The position numbers were made by a program, and so were the translations under genes. DNA of 64,000 nucleotides from an uncultured Bacteroidales bacterium. Lineage in GTDB: Bacteria; Bacteroidota; Bacteroidia; Bacteroidales; UBA932. Position 1 is the first letter of the stretch; each line of letters begins with the position of its first letter. The DNA lies in NCBI GenBank assembly GCA_944323825.1, contig CALUTY010000017.1:1-64000 (forward strand). The letters are read 5' to 3'. Below are positions 19,701 through 26,335 of this stretch, piece by piece. Under the pieces are notes generated by a model, which saw only the letters and a list, made by a program, of their open reading frames with translations, searched no databases and was not told the origin of the DNA.

Positions 19701-19849
19701 TCATCGGTTACAATACCGCTGACTGTACCCCCCCCAGATTCAGATCGGTTCTGAGCCGATCCCGGGAAAGCAGCCAGCATATTCAGACCCGCCAAGGCGA
19801 GAACCGCCAGACAGCATCTGAACAATGATGACTTCATTGTTTTTAGCAT
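16769..19849 (-). CDS. SusC/RagA-family TonB-dependent transporter (N-glycan locus)
   Basis: 1026 residues from the ATG at 19849 (MLKTMKSSLF); the ATG at 19837 is equally possible. A signal peptide (to GSAQ) is followed by a carboxypeptidase-regulatory-like domain (~42-120), a TonB box region (DEVVVTALG near 120), the plug (~140-260; VLYVIDGIPL, AAALYGSSAANGVILITTKKG), and the 22-strand barrel ending YAVSVKFKF. It imports oligosaccharide with the SusD partner downstream. No STN signalling domain is present and no anti-sigma, HTCS or AraC regulator is adjacent. A run of eight G (19728-19735) sits in the codons for Gly39-41, where slippage would break the frame. Confidence 0.95.
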   Translation of the reverse strand: MLKTMKSSLFRCCLAVLALAGLNMLAAFPGSAQNRSESGGGTVSGIVTDEQGPVIGAAVMIKDSQGGVTTGMNGEFTLSGLDLNDVIVVSILGYETQEIPYTGQERLDVRLKTSTEFLDEVVVTALGIKRQEKALSYNVQEVDSEELLRAQDVNFVNSLNGKIAGVTINRSSSGVGGATRVVMRGAKSLEGDNNVLYVIDGIPLVNTTLGQGNDVMGDSRATTEGIADFNPEDIESISVLSGPSAAALYGSSAANGVILITTKKGEEGKLSVSFSSTSEFSNAYMTPEFQNIYGNNPGAFDSWGNQLSTPNTYDPKKDFFETGMTFINSLTLTTGNKNNQTYASISSTNATGIVPNNSYDRLNLTIRNTSSFLKDKLQLDLGASYINQKDQNMVSQGRYQNPVMAAYLYPRGESWDAIRTFERFDPVRNIPVQYWPVSDGTYGTDNPYWTAYRDVSPSKKNRYMFNVGLTYKILDWLNITARYRLDDSHIEYERKVYASTNTIFTEGSTKGLYEYDYYRDRQEYADVMLNINKRLGDFNISANIGYSYSNYWSQTKGYRGPLKLVPNLFSFGNIDASGASSIEDGGYSRVRNNAVFANVELGWKSMLYLTLTGRNDWNSRLVNTGNESFFYPSVGLSAIISEMVDMPRWFSYLKVRGSYTEVGAPISRSGLTPGTITTPVVGGILQETGIYPFTDFKPEKTRSYEFGLELRLWDNLRAQVTYYKSNTFNQTFLGELPEYSGYKQIYLQAGNVENRGWEASLGYSNTFKDFYVSSMLTFSRNVNEIKEMVHDYHTDMSLEPINIPEVPKDNGRVILKEGGSINDIYANTFFKKDSQGFVEMGGDGAFTMEAGDPVYLGRTTPDFTLGWNNAFSYKGFNLSFLINGRFGGVVTSSTEAILDRFGVSKASGEARQAGGVMLPGQGLVDAKTYYSMVGTGDYQTSAYYLYSATNIRLQEVTFGYTFPDKWFNNVLKGLTLTFIANNPWMIYCKAPYDPELTPSTGTYGQGNDYFMQPSVRSYAVSVKFKF

Positions 19850-19918
19850 AACAGAATTTTTGGTTATTAATAATAGTGCAAACAGCAAAATCAAATTAAC
19901 ATTTGCCGATACATTCCG

Positions 19919-19949
19919 CTAAGATACGACATTTTTATCATTATACAAA
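19919..19949 (-). promoter_or_regulatory. Promoter of the SusC/SusD/GH18 operon
   Basis: Minus strand: TTTG at 19946-19949, 19-nt spacer, TATCTTAG at 19919-19926 (one mismatch to TAnnTTTG). The start would be near 19912, giving a leader of about 60-75 nt. Confidence 0.65.
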
Positions 19950-20051
19950 TTTTTGTAAAACCGGAAGATCTTATATTATTTTTTACAGTCGACAGATACT
20001 TTGCATTGGAAATTTTAACGCCAAATGGACAAATCAATCGGCTCATTTCCA

Positions 20052-21179
20052 TTAACCTTTGATTTTGATTATCTTATCAATATCAAGTTCTGCGCTGCAG
20101 ACAGACTCGATTTCTTCAATGATTTCAATGCAGCGTTTTCTGCTTATGCGGATGCCTGTACCTGCAGAAATGATGTCTTCAAGGCTTGGATTGCCCGAAT
20201 ATCTGACAGATGTCGCATGTTCGCCCCTGGTGCCATCCGGGGAGTAAGTAATGTCGTATGCAGGCGCAAGTGTCCATTTGCCGTTTTCGCAGAGAAAACT
20301 GAAGTTCTTGGCGTGATCGTCTTTGTTGGCGCATACGACATTGAAAACCATTCTGCGGAACATCTGTTCCACCTGTGCCGGATTTTGAGTAAGATAGCCG
20401 GTCAGGGCAAGGAGATTTACATAATCTATGCTCTGAGTGCGGAAATCGGATTGTAGAAGGGCTGCCGCCGTGAGCGTATGTATACGACGACCCTCACTTA
20501 TATCGAATCTTTTTATTGAGAAGTAGCGGTCATTAATGAGACGGATCTCAGGAATGTCAATTCCACATTTCTGTGCTGTCCTCATATATTGATATTCTGT
20601 CTTGCCAATATCTGAAGGGTCGTAAATATGTCTGAACTTTACTATCCAGTCCGAGCCGTCAGCTGCTTTATATACCGCTTTGGGCCTTGCTCCGCCTGAA
20701 TTACGGCTATTGTAGTACAAGAAGGCTGCATCAGCATCGCTTTTCTCGGAGAGCACATCAAGGGCTTTACGCTGAAGTTCGTCAAAGTCGTTGTCTGTGA
20801 TGGCCGCAACATGCTCTTTGGAAGCTTCAGGCCTATAGCAAAGTGCTCCCATTCCGGAACTGCCAACCAAAGACAATCTCTGAAGAGGGGACAACTCTCC
20901 CAATGAACTGCCTTCACGACGAAGCATCCTGTCAAGCAGATAAAGGCCATACCCATCCGGCATACTATCCTCAAACGCAGCAAATCCGCCACCAAAACTA
21001 TTTTCTTTTGAGTATATGAGGCCTGTCTGGAGCGGCAATTCCCAAGGCGATACCGAGAAGCCACCGGCAATCCAATCCTTGTCGTACTCGAACACACATC
21101 GGTCTCTTTCAGGTGTCATCTGCAAAATGCCGACAGCATGTCCATCTAATGAAACTATGATTTTCAGAATATCTTTCAT
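20052..21179 (-). CDS. hipA: HipA-family serine/threonine kinase toxin
   Basis: 375 residues. An N-terminal Couple_hipA domain (~5-110; DSMPDGYGLYLLDRML near 71-86) is followed by a HipA-C kinase domain. Visible catalytic features are the flexible Ser/Gly loop NSGGARPK (160-167), the catalytic loop NKDDHAKN (285-292, with Asp288 the likely catalytic base) and the metal-binding Asp in APAYDIT (Asp309). The kinase therefore looks intact. E. coli HipA phosphorylates glutamyl-tRNA synthetase and causes growth arrest; related kinases have other targets. Its start overlaps the stop of the upstream Xre gene by 4 nt, the normal hipBA order. Confidence 0.9.
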   Translation of the reverse strand: MKDILKIIVSLDGHAVGILQMTPERDRCVFEYDKDWIAGGFSVSPWELPLQTGLIYSKENSFGGGFAAFEDSMPDGYGLYLLDRMLRREGSSLGELSPLQRLSLVGSSGMGALCYRPEASKEHVAAITDNDFDELQRKALDVLSEKSDADAAFLYYNSRNSGGARPKAVYKAADGSDWIVKFRHIYDPSDIGKTEYQYMRTAQKCGIDIPEIRLINDRYFSIKRFDISEGRRIHTLTAAALLQSDFRTQSIDYVNLLALTGYLTQNPAQVEQMFRRMVFNVVCANKDDHAKNFSFLCENGKWTLAPAYDITYSPDGTRGEHATSVRYSGNPSLEDIISAGTGIRISRKRCIEIIEEIESVCSAELDIDKIIKIKG

Positions 21180-21487
21180 CGTCCTTTCTGTCTTCCCCGG
21201 TTCTTATTTATTGTCTCAAGTTCCTCTCCTGTGGTGTACTTGCTTTTACTCATAATGGCACTCATTTCGTCAAACCAGTCAAATTCAACAACCAATTTCA
21301 AAAATGCCTCAAGAGATATCTTTCCTTTGGTTTCAAAACGCTCGAGTGTCGGTTCCGGGATGCCCGTTATTTCAGAGAGGCTACGCCTGCTCAGACCTTT
21401 ATCAAGCCTGCGCTTACGACAGTTTTCTGCCAGAATTTTTGCCAGACGCTCAGGGTTCTTGTCAAAAATATCAAAACTATATTCCAT
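21176..21487 (-). CDS. hipB: HipB-like Xre-family antitoxin
   Basis: 103 residues. A helix-turn-helix Xre domain lies near 15-70 (LAKILAENCRKRRLDKGLS, RRSLSEITGIPEPTLERFETKG). The charged tail may contact the kinase. The ATGA overlap with hipA means coupled translation. As a family, HipB neutralises HipA and represses the operon. The upstream 21488-21600 stretch is strongly AT-rich and contains TGCCAA/TTGGCA arms (21539-21571) that could be an operator. Confidence 0.85.
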   Translation of the reverse strand: MEYSFDIFDKNPERLAKILAENCRKRRLDKGLSRRSLSEITGIPEPTLERFETKGKISLEAFLKLVVEFDWFDEMSAIMSKSKYTTGEELETINKNRGRQKGR

Positions 21488-21673
21488 AATATATTATACA
21501 AAATCAAAAATATATCCATCTATCTCTTAAAATAATATGCCAAAAATAACAATTATTTCACCTATTGGCAAATGATCTTGTATAATTCTAAAATATCTTC
21601 TCTTTAATTCTCATGATTTATAGACATCTGAGAATCGGATATTCGAAAGACGGGTCGGGGGGGGTGACCTTAC
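21488..21673. other. AT-rich intergenic region upstream of hipBA
   Basis: No gene seen. It holds the probable hipBA promoter and operator: AT-rich tract 21488-21600 with arms TGCCAA (21539-21544) and TTGGCA (21566-21571). It also holds a run of eight G (21657-21664) next to the pfkA terminator. Its base composition is clearly lower in GC than the flanks. Confidence 0.4.
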
Positions 21674-21725
21674 GGAAAACATGAAGGGGATGACACCGGC
21701 TTTCGGATCATCCCCCTCCATGTTT
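21674..21725 (-). terminator. pfkA terminator
   Basis: AAACATG (21677-21683)/CATGTTT (21719-21725) and GGGGATGA (21686-21693)/TCATCCCC (21708-21715) make one long stem, followed on the minus strand by TTTTCC. A second small hairpin (GATGCC/GGCATC, 21739-21754) precedes it. Confidence 0.65.
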
Positions 21726-21781
21726 CCTATTTCTGTCAGATGCCGTCCGGCATCATCCGCAATTTTCAGAAATTTCTGAAA

Positions 21782-22759
21782 TCAGATAGACAAGACATTC
21801 AGTACATTGATGAGTTCCTTGTCGATAGGCTTGTTCTTCTTGATGGCACGGCTGAAAGGAACATAGACAATCTCATCGTTGGAGATGCCCACCATGACAT
21901 TGCGCTGGCCTTCCTTGAGAGCCTCGATGCTGGCGGTGCCGAGACGGCTGGCAAGGATGCGGTCGAATGCGCTCGGAGAACCTCCTCTCTGGAGATGGCC
22001 GAGGATGGAGACACGCACATCATACTGAGGATATTCCTTGCGGACACGCTCTGCATAGTGCATTGCACCTCCGTCCTTCTCTGCAACGATGACGATACTG
22101 CTGTTCTTGCTTTTGCGGAATCCGCGGCTGATGAACTGCTCCAGCTGGTCGATGTCCGTGCTGTCCTCCGGAATGATGGCAGCTTCCGCACCGGCAGCTA
22201 TCGCACTGTTCTGGGCGAGGAAGCCGGCATCACGGCCCATCACCTCTATGAAGAATATCCTGTTGTGCGAGGTGGCCGTGTCACGGATCTTGTCCACGCA
22301 CTCCATGATTGTGTTCAGGGCAGTGTCATAGCCTATTGTGGAGTCAGTACCGTACAGGTCATTGTCAATGGTCCCGGGAATGCCGATGCAAGGCATGTCG
22401 AATTCCTGGGCGAAGACCTGCGCTCCGGCAAGGGAACCGTTTCCGCCGATGACGATGAGAGCGTCAATACCATGCGCACATACATTGTCATATGCCTTCT
22501 GCCTGCCTTCAGGAGTCATGAAATCCTGAGAACGGGCTGTCTTCAATATTGTTCCTCCGCGCTGGATGGTACTGCTGACACTTTGTGAAGTCAGCTCTTC
22601 TATCTCATCGTTGATAAGTCCTTCATAGCCACGGTATATTCCCATGACCTTCCATCCGTTATATATGGATGCCCTGGTCACCGCCCTGATGGCCGCATTC
22701 ATGCCCGGAGCATCACCCCCTGAAGTAAGCACTCCGACTGTTGAAATTTTCTTTGCCAT
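21782..22759 (-). CDS. pfkA: 6-phosphofructokinase
   Basis: 325 residues, group-I PfkA fold. It phosphorylates fructose 6-phosphate in glycolysis. Seen: [15 protein letters not shown] (11-25), [29 protein letters not shown] (substrate loop with catalytic TIDND), VMGRDAGF and [16 protein letters not shown]. At residues 105-109 the nucleotide/metal loop reads GGNGS where ATP enzymes normally have GGDGS; the residue aligned with E. coli Asp103 is Asn107. Gly108 (E. coli Gly104, ATP-type) is retained, so ATP rather than PPi use is still expected. A -7 box TATATTTG (22780-22787, minus) lies just upstream. Confidence 0.93.
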   Translation of the reverse strand: MAKKISTVGVLTSGGDAPGMNAAIRAVTRASIYNGWKVMGIYRGYEGLINDEIEELTSQSVSSTIQRGGTILKTARSQDFMTPEGRQKAYDNVCAHGIDALIVIGGNGSLAGAQVFAQEFDMPCIGIPGTIDNDLYGTDSTIGYDTALNTIMECVDKIRDTATSHNRIFFIEVMGRDAGFLAQNSAIAAGAEAAIIPEDSTDIDQLEQFISRGFRKSKNSSIVIVAEKDGGAMHYAERVRKEYPQYDVRVSILGHLQRGGSPSAFDRILASRLGTASIEALKEGQRNVMVGISNDEIVYVPFSRAIKKNKPIDKELINVLNVLSI

Positions 22760-22946
22760 AAGTCAATTGATAAATCCGTCAAATATACAAATTATTAATG
22801 AATCGGAGCAGCGGCAAAACCGTAAAACGCACAAAATCCGGTCTCGCTCCGAAAACCGGAGGCAGGGCAATGCAATATCCACGCCATTGCCTGCCTACAA
22901 CCGGCTTTCCCCGACAGATATTTCCCGGACAGGATATGAAACAGAT

Positions 22947-22965
22947 ACAAATTTTCTAAATTTGT
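22947..22965 (+). promoter_or_regulatory. Palindromic promoter of the TonB-like gene
   Basis: ACAAATTT-TCT-AAATTTGT is a perfect 8-bp inverted repeat (22947-22965) that overlaps a -7 box TAAATTTG (22957-22964). A regulator bound here would block the promoter. The -33 region is not recognisable. Confidence 0.45.
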
Positions 22966-23003
22966 ACCCGTTAACCGACTGTAATGTCAAAATCCGCTGA
23001 AAT

Positions 23004-23633
23004 ATGGCACAGGAATCCAATTTTTTCTTCAGACTGCTGATAATCATTTGCCTCTGTCTGACTGCATACAGCACCTACACTGCACACAAGACAAAGCAGA
23101 AACTTGACAGTTTCATCGAGGAAAGCCGGGCAAGGCAAGAAGACAGCAAGGCACTTTACGGGATAGGCACGACCGTCCCGAAAATTACCTTCGGCACATC
23201 TGGCGGAAACAATACAACGCCCATGAGGCAAGACAACGGGACCATTGTCACCAGGAATAGAGCCGAAACGGCAAGAACCCCACAGGAAAGGGTACATCAA
23301 AGCCCTGAAGCAGAGACAAAGGAGCCGGCAAAGGTGGCCAGGACAGCATCAAGGGCAGTGCCGTCGGCCAAAGTCCGGATCAACGACAGGTATGTGGAAG
23401 GGAAAACATATCTCCCTGAAGGCAAATTCACTGAAAAAGGCACCGTAACGGTTGCCATATATGTTGACTTTTTAGGCACTGTAAGCAAGACTGAAATATC
23501 TTCCGCCACAATACAGGATGAAGATGTGCAGTATGCATGCCGTGAAGCCGCTCTCAAGACAAGATTTTCGCTCGATGTACATGCAGGCCATGACAACCTG
23601 CTGAAAGGTACCATCCTGTATGAATTCAAATGA
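23004..23633 (+). CDS. TonB-like energy transducer, C-terminal domain protein
   Basis: 209 residues. One N-terminal membrane helix (~8-25), a polar linker (~30-125) rich in Thr, Arg and Glu, and a C-terminal ~80-residue domain resembling TonB-C: GTVTVAIYVDFLGTVSKTEI, a charged helix, GTILYEFK. TonB proteins carry proton-motive energy to outer-membrane SusC-type transporters. The linker is not the usual Pro/Lys type and no exbB/exbD genes are adjacent, so it may be a TonB paralogue or a periplasmic protein that reuses the fold. It stands 60 nt before dus. Confidence 0.65.
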   Translation: MAQESNFFFRLLIIICLCLTAYSTYTAHKTKQKLDSFIEESRARQEDSKALYGIGTTVPKITFGTSGGNNTTPMRQDNGTIVTRNRAETARTPQERVHQSPEAETKEPAKVARTASRAVPSAKVRINDRYVEGKTYLPEGKFTEKGTVTVAIYVDFLGTVSKTEISSATIQDEDVQYACREAALKTRFSLDVHAGHDNLLKGTILYEFK

Positions 23634-23693
23634 GGCCGCCTCGCTATCTTATAAATTGGGGAAAGCCTTATAATCAAGAAGCAGATTCACTGA

Positions 23694-24728
23694 ATGAAAA
23701 TAGGAAATATAGAACTTGGGGAAAGGCCTCTTTTCCTGGCGCCGATGGAGGATGTGACGGATGCATCATTCAGGGCGGTATGCAAGGAATTCGGGGCGGA
23801 CATGATGTACACTGAATTCATCTCCTCCGACGGGCTGATACGGGATGCGGCAAAATCCCTTGCAAAACTGGTAACATACGATTATGAAGCCCCTATCGGC
23901 ATCCAGATATACGGGAACATCCCGGAGGCCATGGTCGAGGCGGCAAAGATGGCGGAAAATGCGGCCGAAATAGCCGGAGGCAGGGGCGCAGACCTTGTGG
24001 ACATCAATTTCGGATGTCCTGTCAACAAGATAGCAAGACGTGGGGCAGGATCGGGCATGATGCGTGAACCGGACAAGATGGTGCAGATCACAAAGATGGT
24101 CGTGGACGCCGTGAAACTCCCGGTGACGGTCAAGACAAGGCTCGGATGGGATGAAAGTTCAAAGATCATAGTCGAGCTTGCCGAAAGGCTTCAGGATGCA
24201 GGCATACAGGCCCTCACCATCCACGGACGGACCCGCTGCCAGATGTACACCGGGGAGGCAGACTGGACTCTGATAGGCAAGGTCAAAGAGAATCCGCGCA
24301 TGCACATCCCCATCATAGGGAACGGGGACATCAATTCCCCGGAAAAGGCAAAGGAGGCCTTTGACCGCTACGGGGTGGACGGCATAATGATAGGCCGCGC
24401 CACATACGGGCATCCGTGGATATTCCGCGAGATAAGGCATTACCTCGACACCGGGGAACTACTGCCGCCGATGAGCGTGAGGGAAAGGGCCGCCCTGGCA
24501 AAAAGGCATCTGGCAAAATCACTCGAATTCAAAGGCGAAAAGGTCGGCATACTCGAAATGCGACGCCATCTCTCCTGCTATTTCAAGGGACTGCCTGACT
24601 TCAAGGAAACCAGACTGAAGCTTGTCACCCTCACCGACCCGCAGGAACTTTACTCCACTTTGGACTATATTGCCGAAAGATGGGGTGAGGAGCCGGCCCC
24701 GGCTGCGACATCGGTGTATGGGATGTAG
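23694..24728 (+). CDS. dusB: tRNA-dihydrouridine synthase
   Basis: 344 residues, FMN-dependent reductase of tRNA uridines. N-terminal FLAPMEDVTDASFR (FMN binding), INFGCPVNKIARRGAGSGMM near 104-123 with the catalytic Cys108, VKTRLGWD, TIHGRTRCQMYTGEADW, and GNGDI...IMIGRATYGHPWIF near 213-245. The sequence is nearest to the DusB group. It uses the ATG at 23694 immediately before the conserved MKIGNIELGERPLFLAPME. It may share a transcript with the TonB-like gene. Confidence 0.93.
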   Translation: MKIGNIELGERPLFLAPMEDVTDASFRAVCKEFGADMMYTEFISSDGLIRDAAKSLAKLVTYDYEAPIGIQIYGNIPEAMVEAAKMAENAAEIAGGRGADLVDINFGCPVNKIARRGAGSGMMREPDKMVQITKMVVDAVKLPVTVKTRLGWDESSKIIVELAERLQDAGIQALTIHGRTRCQMYTGEADWTLIGKVKENPRMHIPIIGNGDINSPEKAKEAFDRYGVDGIMIGRATYGHPWIFREIRHYLDTGELLPPMSVRERAALAKRHLAKSLEFKGEKVGILEMRRHLSCYFKGLPDFKETRLKLVTLTDPQELYSTLDYIAERWGEEPAPAATSVYGM

Positions 24729-24740
24729 CCGCCGGGATAT

Positions 24741-24807
24741 TTATACTGTTGCGCCTCGGCAATTGCAAACAAGTTTGCATTGCTCTCGGAGTCTGCGTAT
24801 ATTTGGC
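24741..24807 (+). repeat. Palindromic promoter-bearing repeat, copy 1 (short)
   Basis: 67-nt element bounded on the left by TATACTGTTGCGCCTCGGC and on the right by CTCTCGGAGTCTGCGTATAT. The centre is a palindrome (GCAAAC-AA-GTTTGC). At its right end a complete promoter is embedded: TTTG (24774-24777), 20 nt, TATATTTG (24798-24805). A second copy follows at 24820. I have seen similar CGCCTCGGC...CTCTCGG palindromes upstream of genes in Bacteroidales but know no formal name. Confidence 0.65.
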
Positions 24808-24819
24808 CATAAATGTCCA

Positions 24820-24976
24820 CATATACTGTTGCGCCTCGGCAATGCAAGCCTGACGGCTTGTATGCCTGGCCCATTCCGCAACATCCATAAGACATGAAGT
24901 CTTCTGTCTGTCGCGGAATGAACCAGTCAAAATGCTTCCGCATTTGCATTGCTCTCGGCTTCTGCGTATATTTGCC
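24820..24976 (+). repeat. Palindromic promoter-bearing repeat, copy 2 (long, structured interior)
   Basis: Same left end (ATATACTGTTGCGCCTCGGC) and right end (TTGCATTGCTCTCGGCTTC...) as copy 1, but about 90 nt more between them. The ends pair (GCAATGCAA with TTGCATTGC). The interior folds into further hairpins: GCAAGCC-TGAC-GGCTTG; ATTCCGC...GCGGAAT enclosing AGACA...TGTCT; AAATGC-TTCC-GCATTT. The right end again contains TTTG (24943-24946), 20 nt, TATATTTG (24967-24974), probably the lpxK promoter. No protein is encoded. Together with copy 1 it fills the 346-bp gap between dus and lpxK. Confidence 0.65.
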
Positions 24977-25074
24977 CTGATGGATTTGGCTACATGGGCA
25001 CAAGTACTCAGCGAGTTGGCTCCATGGAACGCCGCAGGGAAATAAAATGGATGACATAAGAAAATACTGAAGAA

Positions 25075-26334
25075 ATGTTGGATCAGATACTTCTTGCACC
25101 ATATTACATTACACTGAAAATCAGGCATGCTCTCTATGATTCGGGGATAAGGAAAGTGCACACGGCAGAAATTCCGACGGTTTCGGTCGGAAATGTGACT
25201 GTCGGCGGCACAGGAAAGACTCCGCATACGGAAATGCTGCTCAGGCTGCTTTCAGGGCATCCGGAGTGGGCAGGGAAACATCTTGCCGTACTGTCACGGG
25301 GCTACGGACGGAAAAGCAGGGGATTCCAGCAGGTCGTTGCAGAGTACCCGGCACAGGACAGCGAAGGCAGACAGGACTCAAAGGAAAGTCCAGACAAAGA
25401 AGTCCTGGCGGGACAGGCCGGTCCAGACAAGGCAAAGAAACAGGGCAAAAGGCACCGCAGGAAACTTCCGGCACCTGCCGCATATTTCGGAGATGAACCG
25501 GTGCAGATAAAGAAAAAGTTCCCGCAGGTCACCGTGGCCGTGGACAAGGACAGGGTCGAAGGCTGCGATTTTCTGAAATATCCCGACAGGCTCCAGACTT
25601 CTAAAAAAGGCAAGAAATGCCTATACAAGGATTTTCCTGCGGCTGACCTGGCTGTGCTCGATGACGCTTTCCAATACAGGAGGCTGAAGCCGTCAGTATC
25701 ATTGGTACTCGTAAACTACAACAGACCTGTCTCAAAGGACCATCTGCTCCCTGTGGGCAGACTCCGCGACCTGCCGGAAAGGCTCGCCAAGGCAGACATG
25801 CTGACAGTGACCAAATGCCCCTACTACATGGAGGATGAGGAAAAGGAAGCATGGGCGACGGAACTCGGCATAAAGGAATACGATCCGGCGTCCTGCATAG
25901 GCAGAAAAAAGAACGGGAAAGAGCAGGCACTGTTTTTCACCACCGTCAGATACGACACCCTTGCCCCGATATTTCCCGAAGGGGACCAGAGATATGCATA
26001 TTCAAAGCAGGCTATACTTTTCTCCGGAATAGCCGATGACACCCCTCTGATGAGGTACCTGACCGACACATATAAGATAGTAAGGCATCTGACATTCGGG
26101 GACCATCATGAATTTACCGCAGGGGACATGGGGACAATAAGAAAAGCCGCCGAGGAATACCCGACGGCCGTATTGGTCACCACGGAAAAGGACAGCCAGA
26201 GGCTCGCCGGCATTCCGGGCATGGCAAAGATCCTGAAGGAGAGGATGTTTTTCGCCCCGATAAAGGCAGAGTTCGTTTCCGAAGGTGATCAGGAGAGGTT
26301 CATGCAGGTTCTCACCTCCCACCTTTGCAGATAA
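25075..26334 (+). CDS. lpxK: Tetraacyldisaccharide 4'-kinase
   Basis: 419 residues. LpxK phosphorylates the 4' position of the lipid A disaccharide at the inner membrane. Seen: Walker A VGGTGKTP (43-50), VLSRGYGRKSRG (72-83), GDEPVQIKKKFP (139-150), LDDAFQYRR, VTKCP, GDHHEFTAGD and TTEKDSQRL. Residues ~92-134 are an extra, highly charged Lys/Gln/Asp-rich segment between two conserved blocks that are nearly adjacent in Bacteroides LpxK. It makes the protein longer than usual and is probably a surface loop. The promoter is likely the one inside the upstream repeat. Confidence 0.93.
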   Translation: MLDQILLAPYYITLKIRHALYDSGIRKVHTAEIPTVSVGNVTVGGTGKTPHTEMLLRLLSGHPEWAGKHLAVLSRGYGRKSRGFQQVVAEYPAQDSEGRQDSKESPDKEVLAGQAGPDKAKKQGKRHRRKLPAPAAYFGDEPVQIKKKFPQVTVAVDKDRVEGCDFLKYPDRLQTSKKGKKCLYKDFPAADLAVLDDAFQYRRLKPSVSLVLVNYNRPVSKDHLLPVGRLRDLPERLAKADMLTVTKCPYYMEDEEKEAWATELGIKEYDPASCIGRKKNGKEQALFFTTVRYDTLAPIFPEGDQRYAYSKQAILFSGIADDTPLMRYLTDTYKIVRHLTFGDHHEFTAGDMGTIRKAAEEYPTAVLVTTEKDSQRLAGIPGMAKILKERMFFAPIKAEFVSEGDQERFMQVLTSHLCR

Positions 26335-26335
26335 A

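Noticed and set aside
21657..21664. G8 tract between pfkA and hipB as a phase-variation switch
   Set aside because: It lies between the pfkA terminator and the AT-rich hipBA promoter region, not in a coding sequence or recognised promoter, so no consequence can be argued.
24741..24976. CRISPR-like array
   Set aside because: Only two copies with unequal interiors and inverted-repeat structure; no regular spacers and no cas genes.
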